A stretch of DNA of 64,000 nt from Streptomyces sp. RB17 (GTDB lineage: Bacteria; Actinomycetota; Actinomycetes; Streptomycetales; Streptomycetaceae): the NCBI RefSeq assembly GCF_009604455.1, contig NZ_WEGL01000002.1, positions 558,001-622,000 of the forward strand, read 5' to 3'. A program made the position numbers and the translations under genes. Shown piece after piece: positions 54,087 through 62,116 of the stretch. A model generated the notes under the pieces. It worked only from the letters and a program-made list of their open reading frames with translations, was not told where the DNA came from and ran no database searches. Position 1 is the first letter of the stretch; every line of letters starts with the position of its first letter.

Positions 54087-54509
54087 ATGGCGCGGGAAGG
54101 CGGCCGGGCCCGGCGGCGCGGCCAGGGCGAGTTGGAGGGCCAGGTCCTCGGCGCGCTGCGCGAGGCGGACGGACCGGTCACCGCGGCCTGGGTGCGGCAG
54201 CGCCTCGGCGGCGACCTCGCCCACACCACCGTCGTCACCATCCTGACCCGGCTGCTGGCCAAGGACGTCGTCGCCCGCGAACGCCGGGGCCGCTCCTTCG
54301 TCTGGACGCCGACCGCGGACGTGGCCCGCCTCGCCGCCCTGCGGATGCACCGCCTGCTCGACGGCCAACGGGACCGCGAGGCGGTCCTCGCCAGTTTCGT
54401 CACCGCCCTGCCGCCCGGCGACGAACAGGTGCTGCGCGCCCTGCTCGACGCGGCGGACACCGGTCTGCCGCGGTCCGCGGACACGGGGGAGGGCCGTACG
54501 GAAGACTGA
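54087..54509 (+). CDS. BlaI/MecI/CopY-family repressor
   Basis: A 140-residue winged-helix repressor (GELEGQVLGALREADGPVTA, HTTVVTILTRLLAKDVVARE, RSFVWTPT) with a C-terminal dimerisation helix. Such repressors are inactivated by proteolysis or by a partner metalloprotease. GAGAGGGAG lies before ATG 54087. It is followed after 6 nt by an M56 peptidase gene, the BlaR1-like partner. No beta-lactamase or penicillin-binding protein gene is nearby. Confidence 0.9.
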   Translation: MAREGGRARRRGQGELEGQVLGALREADGPVTAAWVRQRLGGDLAHTTVVTILTRLLAKDVVARERRGRSFVWTPTADVARLAALRMHRLLDGQRDREAVLASFVTALPPGDEQVLRALLDAADTGLPRSADTGEGRTED

Positions 54510-54515
54510 CGGCCC

Positions 54516-55454
54516 ATGGGGGTCTTCGGGGTCTTCGTCTTCCTGCCGCTGGTGCTGCCGCTGTCCGCCTGGCCGGTCGCCCGGCTCGCCGAGACACGGC
54601 TGCATCCACGTGCCGCGACCCGGCTGCTGACGGCGGTCGCGGTCGTCATGGCCGGGTGCAGCACGCTCTGCCTGGGTCTTCTCATGGTCGTCGCCACCGC
54701 CCGACTCCCCGGCAGCCCCCTCCCGGACGCCTGGTCCGACCCGCAGGTTCGGGCCGTCGTACCGCACGACGAGTTCGCGGGCCGGGCCGCCGTCCTCGCG
54801 CTCGCCCTGGTCGCCGCCGGCTGCGCCCGCACGCTGCTCCGGCACCGCCGGATCACCCGCCGTGCCCGCCGGGCCCTCGCCGCACTGCCCGGCCGGACGG
54901 TCGCGGTCCTGCCCGACAGCACGCCGTACGCCTACGCCCTGCCCGGCGGCCGGGGCCGGATCGTCGTCACCACCGGGCTGCTGACCGGGCTCGCCCCCGC
55001 CGAGCGGCGCGCCCTGTTCGCCCACGAACGCGCCCATCTGGCGGCCCGGCACCACCGCCATCTCCTCGCCGCGCACCTCGCCGCGCGCGCCAACCCCTTT
55101 CTGCGGCCGCTGCGTACCGCCGTCGTCTACACGGCCGAGCGTTGGGCGGACGAGGAGGCGGCGCGGGCGGTCGGCGACCGGCGCACCGTCGCCCGCGCCA
55201 TCGGCCGGGCGGCCCTGCTCTCCGCCGGCACCCCCGCACCCACCCTGGCCGCGCTCGCGGCCACCGGTCCCGTGCCGCGCCGGGTGGCCGCGCTGCTGGC
55301 GCCCGCACCCGTGGCCCGTACCTGGCCGCCTGTCTTCACCTCGGTCGGCCTCGCCGTCTGGGCGGCCACCGCCGGGGCACTGGTGTCCGCGATGTCGTCG
55401 GCGAACTCCGCCGTCACCCTGTACCTGCTCCTGCACCCGACGGCCCCGCTCTGA
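54516..55454 (+). CDS. M56-family membrane metallopeptidase (BlaR1-like, no sensor domain)
   Basis: A 312-residue membrane peptidase with about three to four helices. The zinc motif FAHERAHLAARHH (HExxH) is near residue 169, with ERWADEEAARAVG supplying the third ligand region. It lacks the extracellular penicillin-binding sensor domain of BlaR1. It is in an operon with the BlaI repressor, which it probably cleaves in response to an unknown envelope signal. Confidence 0.88.
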   Translation: MGVFGVFVFLPLVLPLSAWPVARLAETRLHPRAATRLLTAVAVVMAGCSTLCLGLLMVVATARLPGSPLPDAWSDPQVRAVVPHDEFAGRAAVLALALVAAGCARTLLRHRRITRRARRALAALPGRTVAVLPDSTPYAYALPGGRGRIVVTTGLLTGLAPAERRALFAHERAHLAARHHRHLLAAHLAARANPFLRPLRTAVVYTAERWADEEAARAVGDRRTVARAIGRAALLSAGTPAPTLAALAATGPVPRRVAALLAPAPVARTWPPVFTSVGLAVWAATAGALVSAMSSANSAVTLYLLLHPTAPL

Positions 55455-55468
55455 CCCGAAGGACAGAG

Positions 55469-56044
55469 ATGACGTTCTCCGTACGGCCCCTGACCCCGGA
55501 CACCTGGCCCGACTTCGCCCGGCTGGTGGCGGAGCACGACGGAGTCTGGGGCGGCTGCTGGTGCATGGCGTTCCACGAGGAGGGCGTCGGCCGCACCAGG
55601 ACGCCCGAGCAGAACCGGACGGCGAAGCAGACACGGGTCCGCGAGGGCAGGGCACACGCGGCCCTGGTGTACGACGGCCCCGACTGCGTCGGCTGGTGCC
55701 AGTTCGGCCCGCCCGCCGAGCTGCCCCGGATCAAACACCGCCGCGCCTATGATGCGGCCGCCCCGACCCCGCCCGACTGGCGGATCACCTGCTTCTTCGT
55801 GCACCGCGCCCGGCGCCGCACGGGAGTGGCCTCGGCCGCGCTCGACGGCGCCCTGCGCGAGATCGCCCGGCTCGGCGGCGGCACGGTGGAGAGCTACCCG
55901 CAGGACACGGAGGGCGCCCGGGTGTCGGCGTCCTTCCTGCACAACGTCACGGTCGCCCTGTTCGAGAGCCGGGGCTTCACCCGCACGCGACGCCTGGGCA
56001 GGAACCACTGGGTGGTGACACGGACGATTCGGTCTTCCGCCTGA
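55469..56044 (+). CDS. GNAT-family N-acetyltransferase
   Basis: A 191-residue acetyltransferase fold. It begins FSVRPLTPDTWPDFARLV, has the Trp/Cys-rich segment VWGGCWCMAFHEEG and the acetyl-CoA loop RRRTGVASAALDGALREIA, then a beta-bulge strand. The substrate is unknown; the CWC motif is typical of a Streptomyces subgroup. It starts 14 nt after the M56 gene and may be in that operon. A strong terminator follows. Confidence 0.88.
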   Translation: MTFSVRPLTPDTWPDFARLVAEHDGVWGGCWCMAFHEEGVGRTRTPEQNRTAKQTRVREGRAHAALVYDGPDCVGWCQFGPPAELPRIKHRRAYDAAAPTPPDWRITCFFVHRARRRTGVASAALDGALREIARLGGGTVESYPQDTEGARVSASFLHNVTVALFESRGFTRTRRLGRNHWVVTRTIRSSA

Positions 56045-56050
56045 GCCATG

Positions 56051-56088
56051 ACGAGGACCCGGCCCCCTGCCGGGAACCGGGTCCTCGT
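56051..56088. terminator. Bidirectional hairpin terminator
   Basis: A perfect 12-bp stem (ACGAGGACCCGG / CCGGGTCCTCGT) with a 14-nt loop lies between the convergent GNAT and TPR genes. Confidence 0.88.
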
Positions 56089-56096
56089 TCTGCCGC

Positions 56097-56456
56097 TCAC
56101 TCCTGCGGGAAGTCGCCCGCGAGCGCCGAGGCGATCCGCAGGTGCCGCTCCGCCTCCTCGTGCCGGGCCTGCCGCTGGAGCGTACGGCCCAGCATCAGCC
56201 GGGCGTAGTGCTCCACCGGGTCACGCTCGACGACGATCCGCAACTCGGCTTCCGCGCGGCGCAGTTGGGCCGAGTGGTAGTAGGCGCGGGCCAGCAGCAG
56301 CCGGGGTCCGGTCTGCTCGGGCACCTCCTCGACGAGACCGGTCAGCACCTGCGCCGCGCCCGTGTAGTCCTTGGCGTCGAAGAACTGCTGCGCGCGCTCC
56401 CAGCGCTCGGCCGGGGTGCCGTGGTCGTAGTACGTGGTCTCCACTTGCGTCTCCAC
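56097..56456 (-). CDS. Small tetratricopeptide-repeat protein
   Basis: A 119-residue protein built of about three TPR helical hairpins (AERWERAQQFFDAKDYTGAA; RLLLARAYYHSAQLRRAEAE; ARLMLGRTLQRQARHEEAE). TPR folds mediate protein-protein contacts. GAAGGAGGT precedes GTG 56456. A canonical sigma-R promoter (56480-56505) lies just upstream, so it is probably induced by disulfide or electrophile stress. Similar small TPR proteins are annotated as thioredoxin-like partners in actinobacteria, but the function is unknown. Confidence 0.88.
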   Translation of the reverse strand: METQVETTYYDHGTPAERWERAQQFFDAKDYTGAAQVLTGLVEEVPEQTGPRLLLARAYYHSAQLRRAEAELRIVVERDPVEHYARLMLGRTLQRQARHEEAERHLRIASALAGDFPQE

Positions 56457-56479
56457 TCGTGACCTCCTTCGAGGGCCAC

Positions 56480-56505
56480 AACGGAACGTGTTTGTTCAAT
56501 ATTCC
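56480..56505 (-). promoter_or_regulatory. Sigma-R promoter of the TPR gene
   Basis: On the minus strand, GGAAT (56505-56501), exactly 18 nt, then GTT (56482-56480) match the sigma-R consensus. It begins directly after the stop codon of the upstream gene, giving the TPR gene its own start independent of the MarR operon. Confidence 0.88.
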
Positions 56506-56506
56506 A

Positions 56507-56962
56507 CTAACCCTGCCGGGCCTCCAGGGCGGCCAGCTCCGCGTTGGCGCGTTCGGTGATCAGACTCAGCACCCGGCCGGTCACGGCGCGGTCCTCCTCG
56601 GAGATACCGGCGTAGATCCGGGCCGTCAGCGGTGCCGTCTCGGTGGCGGCCTTGGCGTACAACTCCCGGCCGGCGTCGGTGATGTCCATGCGGGACCCCT
56701 CCGCCACGACGAGCAGCCCGGCGGCGATCAGCTCCTCGATCGTCTCGTGAGCGTCCGCAGCGTCGACCTTCACCGCGTCCGTGACGCCGTCGATCAGCGC
56801 GGCGCGCTCGACCGGGCCGTCCGCGACGGCGACGAGCCGCAGGGTGACGTTCTGCAGGAAGGTGGTGCCGTAGGGGGCCAGTACGCGCTCCAGAACGGCG
56901 CGCGCGGCGTAGTGGGCGAGGGCGATGGTGCGAGGGTCGACAAGGGGTGCGGCGCTGGTCAT
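56507..56962 (-). CDS. MarR-like hypothetical protein
   Basis: A 151-residue helical protein. The middle has a winged-helix look (VERAALIDGVTDAVKVDA, HETIEELIAAGLLVV, MDITDAGRELYAKA), as in MarR-type proteins. It begins with ATG 56962 overlapping the stop of the MarR gene upstream (ATGA), so the two are translationally coupled and could form a heterodimer. The N-terminus (RTIALAHYAARAVLERVLAP) also resembles MarR dimerisation helices. Function unknown. Confidence 0.75.
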   Translation of the reverse strand: MTSAAPLVDPRTIALAHYAARAVLERVLAPYGTTFLQNVTLRLVAVADGPVERAALIDGVTDAVKVDAADAHETIEELIAAGLLVVAEGSRMDITDAGRELYAKAATETAPLTARIYAGISEEDRAVTGRVLSLITERANAELAALEARQG

Positions 56963-57447
56963 GACTGCTCCGTCTCGTGATCGGTGGTGCCGAACGGGTC
57001 AAGCGGTGCGTCGAGCAGGATCGTCAGCTCCCGGGTGAACTCCCGTGCGCGCGGACCGTCGAGGCCGCCGAGCGGTGCCAGCAGCTGCCGCAACAGCCCC
57101 TGGACGACGTCGATCGCCTTCCGGGTGACCTGACGTCCCTGCTCGGTGAGTTCCAGCTGTACGGCGCGCGGGTCGTCGGGGTCGCGGGTGCGCTCGAGCA
57201 GGCCGGCGGATTCCAGGCCGCGGGCCAGCTTGGAGACGTACAGCGCCTCCAGGCCGGTGTGATCGGCGAGCCGCCGCTGGCTGGGTCGCAGACCGGAGCG
57301 GTGCATGCCGTACAGCGACGCCACCAGTGCGTACTGCGCGTGGGTCAGGCCCAGCGGGGCCACCGCGCGATCCACCGCGACCCGCCACTTCATGGACAGC
57401 CGCCACACCAGGAAACCGGGTGTGGCTCCTTCGGGAGCCTTGCTCAT
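56959..57447 (-). CDS. MarR-family transcriptional regulator
   Basis: A 162-residue MarR repressor: dimerisation helix (FLVWRLSMKWRVAVDRAV), GLTHAQYALVASLYG, and the winged helix (RRLADHTGLEALYVSKLARGLESAGLLERTRDPDDPRA split over residues about 60-100). ATG 57447 lies 7 nt after TACTGT, a leaderless arrangement. Two perfect 15-bp tandem copies directly upstream (57459-57490) overlap that -10 and are the likely autoregulatory operator. It leads an operon with a second MarR-like gene. Confidence 0.9.
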   Translation of the reverse strand: MSKAPEGATPGFLVWRLSMKWRVAVDRAVAPLGLTHAQYALVASLYGMHRSGLRPSQRRLADHTGLEALYVSKLARGLESAGLLERTRDPDDPRAVQLELTEQGRQVTRKAIDVVQGLLRQLLAPLGGLDGPRAREFTRELTILLDAPLDPFGTTDHETEQS

Positions 57448-57458
57448 GGTGAATACAG

Positions 57459-57490
57459 TACATGGCTACTATGTACATGGCTACTATGTA
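57459..57490. promoter_or_regulatory. Tandem operator of the MarR gene
   Basis: ACATGGCTACTATGT occurs twice with no gap (57460-57474, 57475-57489). Each copy with flanks is an inverted repeat, TACAT/ATGTA around a 7-nt centre. The array is AT-rich for this genome and abuts the TACTGT hexamer of the MarR gene. Confidence 0.8.
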
Positions 57491-57556
57491 GAAGCGCTGC
57501 CAGGTCACGTCGTCGCCGTATCCGCAGCACCGCCGTCAAACTGTCAGGTGAGTGGT

Positions 57557-58216
57557 TCAGGTTGTCGGTGCTGAGGTGGCGGTCCGGGTCCGGGCCAGTC
57601 GGCGTTCCAGGCGGGCGCGGCAGTCGGGCCACTCCGTTGCGGTGATCGAGAAGATCGCGGAGTCACGGAGCAGGCCGCCCTCACCCGGTGCCCACGAGCG
57701 GGACCAGTTCCGCAGTACGCCCTCGAACCGTGCGCCCACGCCCTCGATCGCCGCCCGTGAACGGCCGTTGCGCGCGTCCGTCTTCAAGTCGACGCGCGCG
57801 ACACCCCAGTTCTCGAAAGCGTGCCGGAACAACAGGAACTTCGCCTCGGTGTTCAGCCCCGTGCCCTGGGCCGAGGCAGCCAGCCAGGTGAAACCGACCT
57901 CGATCGCGCAGAGACCCTCACCGCTCGGCCAGGGCCGCGGATCCCAGTAGGCGGTGGCCCCCACGGCCCGCCCCGACGACGTCTCCACCTGCGCGTACGG
58001 AGCCAGCTTGCCCGCGGCGGCACGGGCGAGCTGCATGTCGATGTACTCCTCGACCTCGGCCGCCCGCGGCACCCAGGTGAACGTATAGGCGCTCCGGTCC
58101 TCCTCGGCCGACGCGGCCAGGTCCGCGGCGTGGCGATGGTCCAAGGGCTCCAGGCGCACGAGCGCTCCCTGCAGAACCGGACCCTCCAGCGGCAGGGGCG
58201 GGCGCGGCTCAGCCAT
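57557..58216 (-). CDS. GNAT N-acetyltransferase (RimJ/RimL type)
   Basis: A 219-residue acetyltransferase of the ribosomal-protein/spermidine type: [15 protein letters not shown] at the start, [20 protein letters not shown] (acetyl-CoA binding), [25 protein letters not shown] (signature), then [24 protein letters not shown]. The substrate is unknown. Its ATG overlaps the 3' end of the alpha/beta hydrolase gene by 8 nt, so both are probably expressed from the MerR-type promoter upstream of the hydrolase. Confidence 0.9.
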   Translation of the reverse strand: MAEPRPPLPLEGPVLQGALVRLEPLDHRHAADLAASAEEDRSAYTFTWVPRAAEVEEYIDMQLARAAAGKLAPYAQVETSSGRAVGATAYWDPRPWPSGEGLCAIEVGFTWLAASAQGTGLNTEAKFLLFRHAFENWGVARVDLKTDARNGRSRAAIEGVGARFEGVLRNWSRSWAPGEGGLLRDSAIFSITATEWPDCRARLERRLARTRTATSAPTT

Positions 58217-59033
58217 GCTCGGCCACCTGTGTGGTGAGGAAGTCCAGCAGCGCGGTGTTGAAGGGCCCGGGGTGCTCGGCGTTGGGCAGATGCCCCGCCT
58301 TCTCGACGACGACCAGGGTCGCGTGGGGGACGAGGCGATGCATCGCCTCGGCGTCCGCGACGGGCGTGTAGACGTCGTCCGCGCCGACGACGATCAACAC
58401 CGGTTGCCGTACGGCGGCCAACGTGTCCCGGTAGTCGGGGCGTTCGGCCCGCCCACGCAGTGCCGCCGCTGCGCCACGGGGGTCGGTGGCGCGCATCATG
58501 CCCAGGACCCGCTCGGCGACATCCGGCATCGCGGCGACGTTGTACGGGGCGAGCATCTTGTCGATCACCTCGCCCGCGTAGCCGTCCATCCCCTCGGCGA
58601 GGAGCCGGTCGGCCATCCGGTTGCGGAACTCCTTGCCCTCGTCGGTCTCGGCAGGTGCGGAGGTGTCGGACAGCACCAGCGCCTGCACCCGCTGCGGGTG
58701 ACGGCGCTGGAACTCCATGGCGATCTGACCGCCCATGGACACGCCGCCGACCACGGCCCGCCCGATGTCCAGGTGGTCGAGGAGCGCGGCGAGGTCGTCG
58801 GCGAAGTCGGAGAGGAAGACCTTTCCGAGGCTGACGCTGCTGCGGCCGTACCCGCGCAGGTCGGGGGTGATGACCCGGTACCCGGCTTCGGTCAGCGCCT
58901 TGGCCTGGGGTGCCCACAGGGTGCGGTCGAAGGGGTGCCCGTGGATCAGCAGGACCGGCAGTCCCGCCGAGGGGCCGAGATCGTCGTAGTGGATGGTGGC
59001 GCCGCGCAGGGCTATGGCGTTCATGTCAGGCAC
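58209..59033 (-). CDS. Alpha/beta hydrolase
   Basis: A 274-residue alpha/beta hydrolase: oxyanion region [23 protein letters not shown], nucleophile elbow [13 protein letters not shown] (Ser about 101), acid in [10 protein letters not shown] and His in [11 protein letters not shown]. It is probably an esterase or lactonase; substrate unknown. GTG at 59033 has GGAA 4 nt upstream; ATG three codons later is an alternative. A MerR-type promoter lies 79 nt upstream, and the GNAT gene follows with overlap. Confidence 0.9.
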   Translation of the reverse strand: MPDMNAIALRGATIHYDDLGPSAGLPVLLIHGHPFDRTLWAPQAKALTEAGYRVITPDLRGYGRSSVSLGKVFLSDFADDLAALLDHLDIGRAVVGGVSMGGQIAMEFQRRHPQRVQALVLSDTSAPAETDEGKEFRNRMADRLLAEGMDGYAGEVIDKMLAPYNVAAMPDVAERVLGMMRATDPRGAAAALRGRAERPDYRDTLAAVRQPVLIVVGADDVYTPVADAEAMHRLVPHATLVVVEKAGHLPNAEHPGPFNTALLDFLTTQVAEHG

Positions 59034-59111
59034 ACGATTCCGTGATCGGCAGGTCGGCAGAGGTGTGTTGCTGATGGCCCGGCCCCTCGACTGGGAGCAA
59101 CGGCCAGTGGC

Positions 59112-59143
59112 AGCCTAAACCTTGCCCTTGGGGGCAAGGTCAA
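59112..59143 (-). promoter_or_regulatory. MerR-type promoter/operator
   Basis: On the minus strand, TTGACC (59143-59138) and TAGGCT (59117-59112) are separated by an overlong 20-bp spacer. A perfect dyad with 8-bp arms (ACCTTGCC / GGCAAGGT, 6-nt centre) spans 59119-59140. An overlong spacer filled by a dyad is the hallmark of promoters activated by MerR-family regulators. It drives the alpha/beta hydrolase gene; no MerR gene is present in the window. Confidence 0.88.
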
Positions 59144-59208
59144 CATCGGCGCCCCCGGCCGTACTCCGCATCGACCGCCGCACCCGCGTCCGGCAGGGCT
59201 TCGACGGC

Positions 59209-59904
59209 TCATGGGCGGCGGAGCCTGACGGCCAGGAAATGCGGCTGCCGGTGGGTCTTCTCGTAGCGACGCGGATCGGCCGGGCGCGCCGCCTCCGCCG
59301 CCCGCGGTTCCTCCAGCGCCTCCAGGACGAATCCGGCCCCCAACAGCTCGCCGAGGAACCGCTCCAGCGTCATCCTCCAGTAGCTGAGGGCGAAACCGTC
59401 GCCGAAAGGCAGCTCGACGCGTTCGTGAGCGAAGTAGGAGCCGCCGAAGTACCCCCAGTCGCCGGTGGGATGGGTTGTGGAGACGAGCAGGGTGCCACCC
59501 GGCCGCAGGACGCGCCGGCTCTCGGCGAGGAGTTGTCCGCGTGCGTCGATGTGGTGGTAGACGAGCGCCATGACGACCAGGTCGAAGGACTCGTCCGCCA
59601 GAAAGGCCAGCGGCTCCTCCAGATCGTGACGGTGCAGGGGGACACCGGCCCCGAGCCGCTCCCGCGCGGAGTGCAGCAGGCTCTCGCTCCCGTCGACCCC
59701 GACGACCTGAGCGGCTCCCCGGGTGAGGAGATCCGCGGCGTAGTGGCCGGCCCCACACCCGAGATCCAGGACCCGGAGTCCGGTCACATCACCGGCGAGC
59801 CTCAGCATGGCCGGTCGATCCGTGTGCGCGTGGTACGTGCTGTCCGTGGCCTGCGTCGCGAACTGCTCGCCCATCTCACCGTGATAAGCGGTCTCGGCTG
59901 TCAT
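59209..59904 (-). CDS. Class I SAM-dependent methyltransferase
   Basis: A 231-residue methyltransferase: SAM motif I VLDLGCGAGHYAADLL, motif II acidic VVGVDGSESLL, then FDLVVMALVYHHID and SRRVLRPGGTLLVST. It is a Methyltransf_11-type protein; substrate unknown. GGGAG lies about 9 nt before ATG 59904. It is read toward the hydrolase promoter and divergent from an MFS gene. Confidence 0.9.
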   Translation of the reverse strand: MTAETAYHGEMGEQFATQATDSTYHAHTDRPAMLRLAGDVTGLRVLDLGCGAGHYAADLLTRGAAQVVGVDGSESLLHSARERLGAGVPLHRHDLEEPLAFLADESFDLVVMALVYHHIDARGQLLAESRRVLRPGGTLLVSTTHPTGDWGYFGGSYFAHERVELPFGDGFALSYWRMTLERFLGELLGAGFVLEALEEPRAAEAARPADPRRYEKTHRQPHFLAVRLRRP

Positions 59905-60108
59905 CGGAGCATTCTCCCAGCCGGACGTGCTCACGTACCGTGCCGCCGGATCGGAAACCCGCCTGCCCGGCTCGGCTCTCTCGTACGGGACGCTTCTGCT
60001 GGTGGAGGATGGGGCGGAGTTGTTCGTCGCCGCCGACGTCGTCGCCGGCGTGGAGGCCGGCCCGGGGGCGGCGTGGGTCGGTGTGTCGTTCGCGGAGGCG
60101 ATGTGGAC

Positions 60109-61338
60109 GTGAAGCAGTCGGTGTCCGAGCACGGGGAGGCGGATCGGCCGTCGGTGCCGATGGGGCCGTGGCGGTTCGTGGTCTGGTTCGGCACGGTCAG
60201 TCTGCTCGCGGATTTCGTGTACGAGGGCGCCCGTTCGATCACCGGGCCGCTGCTCGCCTCGCTCGGCGCGTCGGCCCTCGTCGTCGGCGTGGTCACCGGC
60301 GCCGGTGAGGCGGCGGCGCTGGGGCTGCGGCTGGTGTCCGGCCCACTGGCCGACCGCACGCGCCGCTTCTGGGGGCTGGCGATCGCCGGGTACGCCCTGA
60401 CGGTCGTCTCGGTGCCGCTGCTGGGTGTGGCCGGGGTGCTGTGGGCGGCGTGCGTGCTGGTGATCGCCGAGCGGGTCGGCAAGGCGGTGCGCTCGCCCGC
60501 GAAGGACACGCTGCTGTCGCACGCCACCGCCGCCACCGGCCGCGGCCGCGGCTTCGCCGTCCACGAGGCGATGGACCAGATCGGCGCCCTGGTCGGTCCG
60601 TTGCTGGTGGCGGGCGTGCTCGCGCTGACCGGGAACGACTACGCGCCCGCGCTCGGTGTGCTCGCCATCCCCGGCATCGCCGTACTGCTGCTTCTGCTCT
60701 GGCTGCGGGCCCGGGTGCCGGACCCGGAGGCCTACGAACGCGAGGTGACGGCCGCAGCACCCGCGGCACCGGACGCGCGGGAGGGCCGGGACGGGCGACT
60801 GCCGAGGGCGTTCTGGACGTACGCCGGCTTCACCGCGGCCACCACGACCGGGTTCGCCACCTTCGGCGTGCTCTCCTACCACCTGGTCCAGCGCCATCTG
60901 CTGTCCGCCGCGTGGGTTCCGGTGCTGTACGCGGCGGCGATGGCCGTGGACGCCGTCGCGGCGCTTGCCACGGGCTGGCTGTACGACCGGCACGGCCCAC
61001 GCGTGCTGGTCGCCCTGCCCGTGCTCACGACGGGCGTGGTGGCCCTGGCGTTCACCGACACGCTCGCCGTCGCGGTCGTCGGGTCGCTGGTGTGGGGTGC
61101 GGCGATGGGCATCCAGGAGTCGACCCTGCGCGCGACGGTCGCGGACCTGGTGCCCAGCGGACGGCGCGCGACCGCGTACGGCCTGTTCGCCGGCGTCGTC
61201 GGCGCGGCGAGTCTGGCCGGCGGCGCGCTGACGGGCGGCCTGTACGGCTACTCGATCCCCGTGCTGATCACGGTGGTTGTCGCCATTCAGGTGCTGGCCG
61301 TGGTGTTGTTGCTGGTCACGAGGATGAACCGCCGCTGA
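60109..61338 (+). CDS. MFS transporter
   Basis: A 409-residue major facilitator with about 12 helices (WFGTVSLLADFVYEGARSI, GLRLVSGPLADRTRRFWG, ERVGKAVRSPAKDTLLSHA, GYSIPVLITVVVAIQVLAV). The RSPAKDTLLS motif is characteristic of a bacterial group of uncharacterised exporters. The GTG at 60109 with GGAGG 10 nt upstream is used; GTG at 60103 is equally possible. Neighbouring genes give no clue to the substrate. Confidence 0.87.
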   Translation: MKQSVSEHGEADRPSVPMGPWRFVVWFGTVSLLADFVYEGARSITGPLLASLGASALVVGVVTGAGEAAALGLRLVSGPLADRTRRFWGLAIAGYALTVVSVPLLGVAGVLWAACVLVIAERVGKAVRSPAKDTLLSHATAATGRGRGFAVHEAMDQIGALVGPLLVAGVLALTGNDYAPALGVLAIPGIAVLLLLLWLRARVPDPEAYEREVTAAAPAAPDAREGRDGRLPRAFWTYAGFTAATTTGFATFGVLSYHLVQRHLLSAAWVPVLYAAAMAVDAVAALATGWLYDRHGPRVLVALPVLTTGVVALAFTDTLAVAVVGSLVWGAAMGIQESTLRATVADLVPSGRRATAYGLFAGVVGAASLAGGALTGGLYGYSIPVLITVVVAIQVLAVVLLLVTRMNRR

Positions 61339-61615
61339 GTGGGTGGCCGGCGCCGGCAAGGACACTTGGCGGCGCCGTCGCGACCCGCGACCGGCGGTGA
61401 GCCCGGTCGCCGTCCTCCTGCCCGCCACGGCACGAACCTGAGCCCCGCATCCCGCCGGGGCCCGCAGGGGCCCGCCCGCCCCCGGCTGGTTGCCGCGCCC
61501 GCCGTACGGAAGGAGACTGCTGGTATCCGGCGATCGGGCTCGCCGCCCATCGCGCCGACGCGGTGCCGATGGCCTTCACCCACTGACCACGCTCACGTCT
61601 GAGGAGGTCAGGGCC

Positions 61616-62095
61616 ATGCCCCGGATCACCGTCGACATCGACGCCACCGCTTCCTCCACCATCCGCACGTCCGACGACGGCGCCTCCGGCCGCCTCACCT
61701 CAACGGGCTGGCCGGTCGGACACGGACGCATCCCCGACACCCTCGACGACGCCGGGCTGCCCCTGGACGCCCTGGTCCTGATGGCCGAACCCGCCCTGGC
61801 CGGTACCACCGTGCCTGCCTGGCCGCTGGGCGTCCTGCACCGCATCGGCGCACAGGCCGTGCCCGTCGCCCCGGTGCTGCTGTGCGTGGCCGAGGATCCT
61901 TCCTTCATCGGCCTCGTCGACACCGACGACCTGCCCCGCTGGCACGCCGAAGGCGACGCCTGGGCCGCCGTTCTGGCACGCCTGCGCCACCAGGCCGTCG
62001 ATCAGGTCACCGACTGCGGCAGCCGCGCCGAGGCCGAGCATCTGATCAGCGACGCCCATCACGCCTACGAGCGGCTCACGGGATGCCTCGAATGA
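61616..62095 (+). CDS. Inorganic pyrophosphatase-like protein lacking catalytic residues
   Basis: A 159-residue protein whose body aligns by eye with soluble family I pyrophosphatase: RIPDTLDDAGLPLDALVL (residues 38-55), AWPLGVLHRIG, VAEDPSFIGLVDTDDLP and a closing helix RAEAEHLISDAHHAYERL. In the enzyme the first block contains DGDPxD; here it reads AGLPLD, so only the last Asp (residue 51) remains. The later metal-binding D/E cluster is replaced by AQAVPVAP. It is therefore probably a non-catalytic relative. GAGGAGG lies before ATG 61616. The 277-nt gap upstream holds nothing recognised. Confidence 0.7.
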   Translation: MPRITVDIDATASSTIRTSDDGASGRLTSTGWPVGHGRIPDTLDDAGLPLDALVLMAEPALAGTTVPAWPLGVLHRIGAQAVPVAPVLLCVAEDPSFIGLVDTDDLPRWHAEGDAWAAVLARLRHQAVDQVTDCGSRAEAEHLISDAHHAYERLTGCLE

Positions 62096-62116
62096 GGTTC
62101 GCGCAGACTGTGGTGC

